Positions 43,574-54,209 of a DNA stretch of 64,000 nt are shown here, in pieces. Under the pieces are notes generated by a model, which did not search any database, had not been told where the DNA came from, and worked only from the letters and a program-made list of their open reading frames with translations. This DNA comes from Polychytrium aggregatum (Eukaryota; Chytridiomycota; Chytridiomycetes; Polychytriales). How positions within the stretch are numbered: position 1 is the first letter of the stretch; each line of letters opens with the position of its first letter. The DNA lies in NCBI RefSeq assembly GCF_025602895.1, contig NW_026516280.1:124001-188000 (forward strand), read 5' to 3'. Both the position numbers and the translations under genes were made by a program.

Positions 43574-45372
43574 ATGGATTTGCATGGATTGCTGTGGATC
43601 CTCCCGGCCAAAGCCCTCTTCAGGCATCTTTCCTTGCCCTCATACCTTCACCTCACCAGCCTCTCGCGCCGCCTCGCAAGATTCCGCACCCCATACCACT
43701 TCCTCATCCTGCTCGAATCGTGCCTGGATGGCGATTCCGTCCTGCAGGTGCTGCAACACTACCTTCGACCCATCCTGCCTTGGCGGAGCAGCGACTCGGG
43801 CCGCATAGGCTCGACCGAGTTCATCTCGACCCTGCTCGGCATGGCCATCCGCAAGCTGAACCGGTCGCGAGACAGTCTGGGAGTGCCCATTGTCATCGAC
43901 GTCAAGTCGGACTGGCTGCTGCTGGTCGTCCAGCACTTCGTTGCCGACTACGAGCAGCCAAGTCCTCTGGGCGAGTTCTATCTGCGGCTCATCGACGCTC
44001 TTTTGAGCGACCCGCTACCGGCGCACTTTCGAACGCGGACTCTGGAAATGTATTCGTGGACGAAGCATAGCGACGACCTCGACGGCATGCTGGCATCCAA
44101 GGTCTCGCAACACAGCGTCTTTGCGGCAGAGGCCAGTGGCCGGGATTATGCCCTGCATCATCTCTTTTTGCTCTTTGGCAACCGTATTTGCAGCGACTAT
44201 GAACTCGACCGGCAACTGGCACGCCTGCCCGAGCTTCCTGAGCTCGTCCGGCTGCTGGCAATGGGCGCCGATCCCCGGCTCTGCATCGACACCGAATACA
44301 ACCTCGAGGACGCTGAAATGATTCTCCGCGGATACATCATGATGGGGCCCGAGCGGCTGGACTGTGTGCGGCACCTCCTCGACGTCTTCTGGAACCGGGG
44401 GCTCATCAAACCGAGCAGCCTGGGGCCGCCCTACCAAGCGACGAGTTCGCTGGCCGTCGCCTGCCGACGAGGTAAGCAACGGAGCGTGCTGTGGATGGCA
44501 GGGTAAGCCTGGGACGGGGGGCATTCTGTCGGCAGCGATGGCGGAGCCAGATTCGCGATAACTGACTGTTCTGAATGGCTTCCTCGATGATTTCATGGTT
44601 TCATGGCGGCTCATCGCTCAACAAATGGTGCGCACACTCCAACGGCTTGAACGAATGCTCAACGGTTGGGGGCGTAACGACCCAAACTCTCCGCTGTGGA
44701 TTTTGTTCTTGGTTGTGCGGGCGCTCTGGACCTTCCATGAACTCGATGCCTTGGGACTCGACGGACCAAATGCCACTCTCAACCCTGTTCGCCATATACG
44801 ACGAACGCATGGCCCCAGGCTATCTCGATCATGTCAAGCTCATCCTCGCGTACATCGGCAGACTTTATATCCCATCGCATATCCTCATTTCACGGCACGG
44901 GCGGTATGCCTTTGACCTCATAGAAAGCACACCGCATCATCGCAGCATCAGCACGCATATCCCCGCCACCGCCATCGGCAAAACCCACACCAGCAACAGC
45001 AACGCCGACATCGGCAGCAGCACCAACAAGCAACAGCCTCCCAGCCGAGCACGACGGAAGGGCAAAGAACTCTCTGGGCCGATCATCGACCAGCGGTCGC
45101 TCTGGGAAGCCGTCTCGAATGGACACTGGCAGGTTGCGGACGAACTACTCTCATGCCGGTTTCTGGGACACACGCGCTGCTACGACTACCTCGGCACCGC
45201 CGTTCGCAACAATGACCCGCAGATGGTCCGGCTCTTACTGGAGAAGGGCGATGACTGGATCCTGAACTGGCAGCTGGAACGGGCTCTCAAGGTCAGCCAG
45301 CACAACCGCCAGACCGAGATCGCCCGCATGCTCTGCACCAAGCTGATCATTGTGAACTGCCGCGATTCGTGA
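43574..45372 (+). CDS. Ankyrin-repeat-like protein with F-box-like N-terminus
   Basis: Two exons (43574-44471 and 44819-45372, intron 347 nt, phase 1) give 483 residues. The N-terminus (LPAKALFRHLSLPSYLHLTS) resembles an F-box-like helix pair. The middle is alpha-helical with degenerate repeats. Joining the exons recreates a typical ankyrin helix (VACRRGYLDHVKLIL), and further units follow (LWEAVSNGHWQVADELL, then GTAVRNNDPQMVRLLLEKG). A Ser/Asn/Lys-rich insert separates them. This looks like the large class of chytrid ankyrin/F-box proteins of unknown role, possibly a ubiquitin-ligase adaptor. The join is well supported; the F-box call is weak. Confidence 0.8.
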
Positions 45373-45652
45373 GAGGGGCTCGCCAAATATAGAGGGAGCC
45401 CTCCTGCTGCTGCTTGTGATCAAATGAACCAACCCTGCCATTGGAGCGGGCGGCCTGGTGAGCGGACAGGGCAAAGGCGAGCAAGGGGGCATCGATGCTG
45501 GCAGTGTGCTATGGACAAAAATTGTATCAATAGGCGAGGCTCGCCGCTCGACCAAGATGCCGCTGGCAACCGTCAATGTTACAACGGGCCGGTCGGGCGG
45601 GGAAGTCGGTGCACAATCCCAGACCGGCTCTGCCTTTTCCTTCTTGGCAGAG

Positions 45653-48395
45653 CTACTCTATTCTCGTTGCATTGACGACGGCGTGGTAGTGTAACTCGAG
45701 CTGAGCCTTGACGCTGAGGGCATTGGCTCGCAGGGTTGCATAGTCGTCCTCCAGTTGCGTTTCCATTTCCAGAATCTGCGGCAGAGTATGGCTCATGAGC
45801 ATCACCAGTCGCCTCGAATCTGACATCACCACCATCACCATCACCATCACCATCACCATCACCATCACCATCACCATCACCATCACCATCACCATCACCA
45901 TCACCATCACCATCACCATCACCATCACCATCACCATCACCATCACCATCACCATCACCATCACCATCACCATCACCATCACCTTCTCCTGGATAGCAGC
46001 ATCGCGTTTGTTGTGCTCGTCGATCTTGGCCTGGATTGCATGGACCTCGCGCTGCGCCTGCGCATAGTCCTCCCGCAGCTTGAGGAGCTTGGACTCAGTC
46101 GATTCCTTCTTCATATCCATGTTGCGATGCAGCCGATTCAGCTTCTCGTTGGCATTTCGTAGCGCTCGATCCAGTTGCTTTAGAGGTGCGGGGATGGATA
46201 TCAAGGTTTCGGGCGAAGCAGGATCGTGACAGATATCCGGATGGGCGAATGGGATGCCAAGAGTGTGAATATATAATCGTTTCGCCCTCGACTTCCAGCA
46301 CCATACTTGAGCGCCGGAATATGTGCCATTGCACCAAATACCAAATATATAAAATCCATTTCGGCGGGCGGCCGGTGCAAACTCACCTGCTTTTGGATGG
46401 ACAGCCCCCGCTCGTCGGTCTTGCGCTTCTCGATTTGATTTTGGAGATCGGCAGCCGAGCGACACACCTCCTCGTACTTTTTGCGCTCCGATTCGATCTC
46501 GTCCTTGAGCTTGTTGATGTCGGAAATCTCCTGTAGACCGATTTGGTTATGGTCCGTGGCGATGGTCAGACAATTTACGTTCAGTCTGCCCGCAGGATCA
46601 CCCCCCCCCATCACCCTGGTAGCCCCACTCTCCTTGGTACTCCGTGAGCCGACCCGGCCGACCCACAGCTACTGTAGTCTCGATCACTGCCTGGTTTTGA
46701 CCTACCGTTTTGTTGGACTTGATGTATTCCATCCGGTACTGATAATCGTTGAAGTGCTTCTCCTGTGCGTCCAGTTTCTGCATGCTGTCCCGGACAGTTT
46801 GTTCCATCTCAAGCAGCGACTGCACGAGATCAAGATAAACGTGATGCGCGCATTATTACTAGCCGTAGTTCGCAATGAATCTGGCTACACCTACATACGC
46901 GGTATGCCATCATAAGCACGCGGCTTCCGTGGACAGCACTGGTATCGACATATGGGCTCTGCTATGCCGTTTGCCTTGGCTTGGTGGACCCAGGAGCCAC
47001 TGATGCCACGATGCTCCGCCTTACCCGCTTGAGCTCCTGTGGGTTTGAGATGATGCGGGGTCGTAGCCGCATCGACTCTTGGCGCACGTTATCGACTTTG
47101 AACGTCAGGTCGTCCTAGGCGCCATTGTTGGCGGTCGTGGTTTCGCATGCAAGCGTCAGTTGATTGCGGTGTGATTGCGGCGGACAAATCGAGTGGTAGC
47201 GACCATGGCCGTGGTGGTGGATGAATCCGAATCAATCGTGAGGACACAGCACAATGAGATGGCTGGATGTTCAACGCATGTGTCCATTCATCCGCTCACT
47301 CGTCCACTCTTCCTTCCTCCCTTCCCGCCGAGTGTCTCTGTCCAGCACGATCAGAGTCACGGGCCTTCCGGCGGCCTTACCAGGGCAGCATTGAGCTCGG
47401 CTTTCTCGCGCTTGACTTGCTCGTACTCGCCGCTTGCTGCCGACTCGGACTTGACGAGCTCGCGAACCTCGGATTTCAGTTGTGAGATTTCCTGGCGCTT
47501 GGCCTGGATGGCCGGCTCAGCGGCTGCCCGTTGGAGACGGATGTTGTTGACCCGCTCGGAGAGCTGAGCTTTCTTCTCGGCCAGGACTCGGCGCTTTTCT
47601 TCCAGCGACATCTGGGAGAGAGAACACACGATTGCCGAGCCGCGGGGTTCCATCGAGAAGCATTCAACAAGAAGAGATCCAATTCAAAAGGCCGGTGAGT
47701 ACCGCAGATATGCGAGACGGTCATCGGCTGGGCTTGACTGCTCTGCCGATCGGTCGGCCAGGTTGTCGCCGGACCGTCCCTCGCATCTATGCCCACCTTC
47801 TCTTCCTCGTGCCGATTGAACAGCTCGATCTTTGAGTGCCGGAATCGAGTAAAGTTGATGAGACAGCTGAGCAGGAACACGAATCGCTTGGCCGTGGGAC
47901 GGACAAAGTCGCTGTAGCTGAAGTCGACGGCACCGATGCTGACCATCAGCTTTTGTCTGCAGAGTCGAAGAGCCAGGAAGGCTGGGTGAGTCGTCTCGCC
48001 ATGCCGGGCAGTCGAATCAAGCGATGCGGCCACATATTGGCAGAAAAGCTACGCTGTGCCGCCGAGAGGGATCTGCCCCCGCACCGGGCAAGTGCAGCCG
48101 CATCATCGGCAGGGACTCACAGGTGCTTGAAGAAGGCGATGGTGGGCAGCGATTCTTGGTGAATATCGGGATAGTCCAGAAACTCCAGGGTCTCGTAGTT
48201 GGGCTGTGCGAACGAGTCCCGGTTGAGACCGGTCAGGTAAAAGGAGAAGCTCTCATAGATGGCTTGGGCACGGACGGCGGTGGGCTCGGTCAGGTCCCGT
48301 TGCTGGGCCTGGATCTTGAGTTCGCTGAGGCACTCGAGCAGCTCCTCCTGCGGCAGGGTGGGCCAGATAAACTGGTAGTTTGCGGCAGCGAGCAT
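45653..48395 (-). CDS. NUF2: Kinetochore protein NUF2
   Basis: Subunit of the NDC80 complex that binds microtubules. Eight exons (48121-48395, 47797-47956, 47381-47611, 47025-47114, 46706-46819, 46387-46530, 45983-46177, 45653-45775) give 443 residues in frame, the family length. The N-terminal calponin-homology-like head is NYQFIWPTLPQEELLECL and PTAKRFVFLLSCLINFTRF. The rest is heptad coiled coil with the NUF2-like segments RPRIISNPQELK and KLREDYAQAQREVHAIQ. Intron 7 (45776-45982) is almost entirely a (GTGATG)n microsatellite and is 207 nt, open in frame, so retention would add a Val-Met polymer. All junctions are GT-AG. Confidence 0.93.
45826..45982. repeat. (CATCAC)n hexanucleotide microsatellite inside NUF2 intron 7
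   Basis: About 26 nearly perfect copies of CATCAC run up to the 5' splice site of intron 7, whose donor GTGATG is itself the first repeat unit when read on the minus strand. Confidence 0.97.
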
Positions 48396-48942
48396 GTTGA
48401 GCAAACGACGGTGGTGGAGAGAGGGAAAGGCGAGGCAGCGGAAGTGAGCCCGATGGATATGTGCCGGCGATGGGGTCGATGGAGCTGGTTCGGGCGAGGG
48501 AGCGAAAAACGGCCGAACCAGTTCCCAGGCTGGCCACCAATTTGTCCGTATTAGGTCAGGACACACACACGTGGGAGATTGTGCCAGGACGGATTTCGAT
48601 TGTCGACAACGCCAGCCAAGCTGTGGAAGGATCAAGACTGGACCACCACTCGCTGTTGGAACTGCATGCAATCAACATGGGCGGACGACGAGCTAGAGGT
48701 ACACTCTTTTTATATTTCCATTCAACAGTGAAGTATTAAGGCGAGGGAGTATTCCCAGAGGAGTCTCGAGGCACCCCTTTTGAGACTCGAGGAAGCTATA
48801 TGGCATAGAATGGAGAGAGAGGTCTACGGCTCTCCACGACCGAGGGCAGAGACAAGCGCATCGCAGAGTATCACGCAGCCAGGCGGATGCGCTCCACAAG
48901 ACGCCACGGAGGCGCGGTAAGAGTTGTTCCCCGCTGAGACGT
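48396..48942. other. 5' region of NUF2 and 3' flank of the Thr-rich secreted gene
   Basis: Short spacer. A second in-frame stretch upstream of NUF2 (from 48671) has no support, so the ATG at 48395 before the conserved NYQF was chosen. Nothing else seen. Confidence 0.55.
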
Positions 48943-49653
48943 TTACTGACAGACGAAAGCGCCAGGCAGGCAGGAAGTGCCGGAGGGGCAGGTGCCAATG
49001 GTGATCCAGGTACCGGAGCAGACCAGGACAGTGTTGCCGGTACCGCAGGCGTAGCCGGAGGTGCAAGCTTGGCCGGGGCTGGGGAGCGAGCCGGTGGGAG
49101 AGGGCGAAGCCGAGGTGGCCGGTGTGGTCGACTTGGCGGGTGTGGTAGTCGACTTGGCGGGCGTGGTAGTCGGCTTGGTGGTAGTAGTAGTCGGCTTGGT
49201 GGTAGTAGTAGTCGGCTTGGTGGTAGTAGTGGTTGACTTGGCCGGGGTAGTGGTGGTAGTAGTAGTTGTGGTGGTGGTGGTGGTGGTGGTGGTAGTGGTA
49301 GTGGTAGTGGACGAGCTGGGGGCAGCGACGGTAGTGGTAGTGGTGGGAACAACCACGGTGGTCGAGCCGGTCTCACCGCCAACGCAGTAGCCAAACGATG
49401 CGATCATCTGGTTGGTCAGATCCAGGTTGTTGCACTCGCAGCGGTTGTAGACGCCGAGGGGCTGGGTGGCGTCCGGGTAGCAGGGGTTGAGCTGGATGTT
49501 GTAGTACTGGTTGTCCAGACAGTACTGCTGGCAGGTGTGCTTCATGTTCAGACAGAAGGTGGTGGGGTCGGCGACCGGGGTCTGAGGTGTGCAAGCCTCG
49601 GCGGTAGCGAGGAGAGCAGCGGCAGAGGCAACGGCAAAGGAGATAAACTTCAT
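48943..49653 (-). CDS. Secreted Cys-rich/Thr-rich wall protein with C-terminal six-Cys (CBM19-like) module
   Basis: Intronless, 236 residues from the ATG at 49653, which opens a clean signal peptide (MKFISFAVASAAALLATAEA). An N-terminal domain with eight cysteines follows (ADPTTFCLNMKHTCQQYCLD, then CECNNLDL). Next is a very long Thr/Lys/Pro stalk coded by GTGGTAGTA-type repeats on the plus strand. Last is a six-cysteine module (CTSGYACGTGNTVLVCSGTW, then IGTCPSGTSCLPG) spaced like CBM19 chitin-binding modules. The same module ends the LPMO gene at 51.6-53.2 kb. It is probably an O-mannosylated, chitin-associated surface protein. A TATA box (read TATAAAT on the minus strand) sits near 49768-49774, about 115 bp upstream. 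Confidence 0.85.
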   Translation of the reverse strand: MKFISFAVASAAALLATAEACTPQTPVADPTTFCLNMKHTCQQYCLDNQYYNIQLNPCYPDATQPLGVYNRCECNNLDLTNQMIASFGYCVGGETGSTTVVVPTTTTTVAAPSSSTTTTTTTTTTTTTTTTTTTTTPAKSTTTTTKPTTTTTKPTTTTTKPTTTPAKSTTTPAKSTTPATSASPSPTGSLPSPGQACTSGYACGTGNTVLVCSGTWITIGTCPSGTSCLPGAFVCQ

Positions 49654-51616
49654 GGTGTCGGAGCAGCAGAGATGCAGGTCTGGGGGGTCTGAGACGACGC
49701 GGCAGAGAGCGCAGATTGCGATGAGGCAGGCGGACGGCGAGAAAGAGGGGGTGGATCGACAGGCAGCATTTATATCGACGCACGGGCAGCCGGGTGTGGA
49801 AAGGACGATGGGAAGCTGATGCGGCGTGATTGCCCCATGGGGACGGCAATGCCCTTGGCGATCACACGGGCAGCGGCTTCCGCTGCTGCCGATTCGATTC
49901 TGCCCCATTCCCCTCTCCGCGTCACTTTCTGTCCTTTCTCACGCGAGCAGCGGTTTTCCCGCAGGAGGCTTCTGTGGGGGTCGGTCAGGCGAGGAGCACA
50001 AGCGGCCCAACGGGGGAGTGCAGCGACACTGGTGAGCAGACCGGCAGAAGCAGAAAGCGCATGGGCTGCCGAGCGACAGCCGACCGCAAGGACATGGGAA
50101 AGGCGAGGCGCAGGACACGCGACCAGAAGGATCCGAGCAAGCACACCCAAGAAGAAAGGTCCAGGTGCCCTGGGCGGCTGAAGGCCAGACACAAGCGGGC
50201 TGGCAGCACGGACATGCGACTGTGCCTGGAGCACAATCAGGCGAGGACCGCGACAGCAAGGCGCCAGGATCGCTGGCAGCCAGTCGACCGATGGGCTCAT
50301 GGGGAAAGGGCGAGGATGACTTTGGGCCGAGAGACAGCGCCGGTGGGGAGCAAACGGGAAAGAGACTGGTCAGGAGGTGCTCACATGCCCCGCGGCGAAG
50401 GCAACGGCCATGGTCGTCACAGAGGCCCGAGCCCCGGCTGAGGCGGCGACGGAGGGGGGTGGGTGCTGACCATGTCGGTCGCCAGGAGCGCAAAAGTTGC
50501 TCGGATAGGTGCCCCGGCACAGACGACCACGGCGGGCAAATGGGAAAGACGACGGATCGTTCCGACGGGGTCAGATGCGCGGGAGAGAACGGCTGGGACG
50601 CAATGCAATGCAATGCAACGCAATGTAATGTAATGCGATGCAATACGAAGCGACATGAGCCAGAGGATGTGGGGGGAGAGCTGGAGCGAGTGCAACCCCG
50701 AGAGCACCTTGGGCGAGGACAAAAACGTGACGGAGTGGCCCACCAAGCGGGCAAAGAGCGCACTGGCCACGAGGACGTGCTCACGAGACACGCGGACAAG
50801 CCCGTGCAGCCGGCGACACAGGTCTGTCTCGATGGACATACAGACATGTCTCGATGGACATACAGGCCTATGTCTGCCGAAGCATCGGGACATTGAGACT
50901 GACGATCCGCTGGCATGCATAGATGGATGCATAGATGGATGCGTTGCTTGGTGCATAGATGGATGCATTGTTTGATGCACTGCTTGATGCACATTCACTC
51001 GTCCCGCCCCAGTGCCCGTGCTGAGCAGATCTGCTGACAGCCAATTGCCCCCAACTTGCCCGCGATCCGCGCCAGGTTTCGGCGGCGCGCGATTTTTGCG
51101 AGCCAATCCCTCGGCGCTTTCATCCGCAACAAGACCCCGTGCCGCGTTCCCGGAGTGGGGACGGCGTGACCGCCGCGGTCACGAGGGCCCGGCCCGCCAG
51201 CCAAGGCTACCCACCCGCGTTCCCACGCCGGTCTGCCGGCCCAGCCCATACAGCCGCTGTGCATGTAAATGTATTCGCTGCGTGCAACCAGGTGCTGAGG
51301 GCCGCGCTGGCTTTGTCCGGGCCGTGATCCTGCTGCTTGCCTGGCAAACCTACCGGGAGGCAACGTTGGCTGCTCCATGGCTGCTTTGTTCGCCAGTCGT
51401 CGCTCTTTGCGCTTTCTGCAGTGTCCATTCGGACCATCCGTGGCCCCATAAATATCGCCGGTCGCCTCTCCGTCTTTCCCGGTGTGACTCTGGCCCTTTC
51501 GTTCTGCAATTCCATCGTCGTTGGCCGGTAGCTGGCTGCTGTCCCTTCCTCCCATCGTCCGAGTTTGCGCCAACCTTCCTTGCTCCTCTCCTCCATAACC
51601 GCTTTCGATCCACAAA
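49654..51616. other. 2-kb divergent promoter region of two secreted genes, with tandem repeats
   Basis: Shared upstream region of the wall protein (minus) and the LPMO (plus). It contains an (ATGCA)n-type cluster at about 50598-50648 (TGCAATGCAATGCAACGCAATG), a CATGTCTCGATGGACATACAG direct repeat at 50828-50868, and a GCATAGATGGATGCAT repeat cluster at about 50913-50990. A CATAAATATC box lies near 51447, about 170 bp before the LPMO start. The long frames on both strands lack domains and I reject them as genes. Confidence 0.6.
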
Positions 51617-51743
51617 ATGCAAGGCCTCGTTCCTATCGCCGCTCTCTTGGCCGCCGCTGCCTCGGCTGTCCACGGACATATGACCGTCAAGAGCCCACCT
51701 CCTCGCCAGCTGCCTCCCGTCTACGGCGGATATGTATGCACCC

Positions 51744-51826
<83 letters not shown>

Positions 51827-53237
51827 GCGCTTCATTGCGTCTGTTCGGGACCAGCATTTACTGCTCTCAGTCTACCTTGCCTTTGCATATCGCGTCGTGC
51901 TTATCCCGCCGTCACCCATTTCGTCCTTACATCCTCAGATTGAGCCCTATGACTACAACATCCTCAATCCCCTTGACTCCGCCAGCGGCCGCACCTTCCC
52001 CTGCCAGGGCAAGGCTCCCGGTCCGGTTCTCACCACCCTGAATGCCGGTGGCAACGTCACTGTTACTGTCGGTGGCAACTGGCCCAACCCCGCCTACCAC
52101 AGCGGCGGCCACGTCCAGATCGCCCTTTCCTACAGCACCTCTCTCAACTACAGTATGTCTCTGCTCGGCGAGCGTGCCAGTTTGATGCCGTTTCGCTCAC
52201 GCCATCGATGGAAGGTAGCCCCACTCCCCGGCTGATCGCGAGCCTCATCAACTAACCTTGCCTCTCGCGCCTCCAGATCCCTCCGACTGGGTTGCTCTGT
52301 TCACCGCCGCGCACGGCACTTGGGATCCCACGCCTGTCCAAGGTATTGCGGCTTTGGCAGCAGAATCCACCCCATCCGCATCTCTCTCTCTCGGTCACCG
52401 GTTCTGACGCCTTGGGCTCGTGTTCTGTTTATGATACGCCAGAGGGATATCATTTCAACGTTGCCATTCCCAGCGGCATCCCCAATGCAGCCAATGCGGT
52501 GCTTTCCTGGGTCTGGATCAACGCCGTCGGCAACCGCGAGCTATACAGTGAGTATCGAGACAGGTTCCCTTGGGCGACTGCCAGCAAAGCTGCAAGCATA
52601 ACCGCCGAACCAAGCCCCGCCGTTGCCTCAACCGGAACTGACAATAGACACTCCCCCCCTCCTCATCCACACTTTCTCAGCCTCCTGTGTCGACGTTGCC
52701 ATCACCGGCGGTAGTGACTCGTCCTCGGCCTCGCTCGTTGGCCCGCAGCTCTTCATTGCCAACTACCCCGGCTACCCAACCATTCCCGAGATGGTCGTTG
52801 GCGTTGATGATGGAACTCACTATTTGAACGACCGCCCAACCATCACGGTCCGACCTGGTCCCCAAACCGCCACCACGGGCGCTGCGAGCTCGACCGTCAA
52901 GCCAACCACCACCACCACTACTACTACTACCACCACTACCACCACTACCACTACCACTACTCCGGTCAAAACTACCACGACCACTACTACTCCCGCCAAA
53001 ACCACCACCACCACGACCTCGGCCAAAACAACTACTACCACGACCCCGGTCAAAACCACCACCACCACCACCACCCAGAGCCCTGCTCCCACCACGAGCA
53101 CCTGCACTACTCCGGGCTCGTACTCTTGCAGTGCCGCCGGTACCGCCATCCAGGTTTGCGACTGGAGCGGCAACTGGGTCACCATCGGAACGTGCTCCAG
53201 CGGCACCAAGTGCACCTCCAACTACATCTGCGCTTAA
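51617..53237 (+). CDS. AA11-like lytic polysaccharide monooxygenase with Thr-rich linker and six-Cys module
   Basis: Copper enzyme expected to cleave chitin oxidatively outside the cell. Exons 51617-51733, 51939-52152, 52277-52342, 52443-52547 and 52681-53237 give 352 residues. The signal peptide ends so that the mature protein starts with His (SAVHG then HMTVKSPPPRQLP), as needed for the copper histidine brace. The second His is in NPAYHSGGHVQIAL, in the position of the AA11 VHGGGSCQ motif. A DFPCK-like piece is seen as RTFPCQGK. After the catalytic domain come a Thr stalk and a six-Cys module (GSYSCSAAGTAIQVCDWSGN) like that of the neighbouring wall protein. Assignment to AA11 rather than a sister family is by motif only. 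Intron 1 contains a (TCGTTG)n array. Confidence 0.8.
51744..51827. repeat. (TCGTTG)n hexanucleotide microsatellite in LPMO intron 1
   Basis: About 14 perfect TCGTTG copies begin 10 bp after the GTATGC donor of intron 1. Confidence 0.97.
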
Positions 53238-54209
53238 GCGCCCGGGTGTGTCAATGGGGAGGAGCGACTGTATCCGCGGCTTATTGCCGTGGGGATGTGT
53301 GGATGATATCGCTCTGGGATGCCGCTTCCCCTACCCTTATGCTGTTCCCTCGTCTGCATTACAAAAAGATTCTTCCCCTGACTGATGGCTGCGACTCTTC
53401 CCTCCTTCCTTCCCGTGCCCTGGCTGCTCTGTAATCTTTGTAAATCGGTGTCGAGCGGCGGGTGGGGGCGTTCATTCTTGAGCCAGCCGAGTGCCTCTTT
53501 CTCTTTCTTTGCCCATCCGACCTCTGTGTATTCTTGTTTCTATCGCTTTCCAACGCTGCCGAATCTTCTAATATAGCCAAGTATCAAGTGTCTTCTATCC
53601 CATCTTTGCCTCGCCACATCGAGTCAGTCCACGGACTCACGAACGTGCAAACAACGTAGCTCAGGTTGTATTTCTCTTTTTACATAGCCATCAGGACAGC
53701 AGAGTCAAATGCAGACAGCAAATATCTCAATCTATAGCGCCATGCCCAATGCTGACGAATGTTGACGACGACGCATATCCAGACTTGCCCATGCATCCAT
53801 CTGGATATGGGACCTTGGTGCTCGCGATGCAGCAAAGATCACACATCGGCAAAGAGGCCGGGTGCTTTTCTTGAAGGTGTAGAAGCAAATCAAAGACGGT
53901 GTGTGTATAGGAGGGAGTGAGGGCAGGGGGCAGGCGCTGCTGCTGCTGCTGCTGGGACCTTGGACTCTGGGGCTGGGGCATTGGTTCGGCGCCATGGTTG
54001 GCCGAATTTTGCCGAATTTTGCCGAATTTTGCCGACATGATCGGATGAGGGCGAGCTAAGGTAATAAAATGCAGTGGCGGCACCGTGGTGGTTTCTTGTG
54101 GAGATAGAGCGAGGAAATCGGAATAAAGTGTGCAGCGGAAGAAATCGATAGAGGGCGAGAGGCTCGGTTCGCCACAGCCCTTGTCTTGGGAGAGAGGGGC
54201 AGCAGCCGC
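53238..54209. other. Convergent 3' region of LPMO and FZO1
   Basis: Both neighbours end here. It contains a (GCTGCT)n run near 53936-53954 and a 10-bp tandem repeat, three copies of GCCGAATTTT, at about 54001-54032. No gene seen. Confidence 0.65.

Noticed and set aside
45795-46067. Possible Thr-Ile polymer protein from the CATCAC array
   Set aside because: It is simply the microsatellite in NUF2 intron 7 read on the other strand.
50417-51106. Frames on both strands between the wall protein and the LPMO
   Set aside because: Rich in repeat-coded residues (Met-His-Pro-Ser), no start context or domain; the region is better read as a shared promoter.
51350-51835. Arg-Gln polymer frame on the minus strand near 51.7 kb
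   Set aside because: Produced by the TCGTTG repeat in LPMO intron 1.
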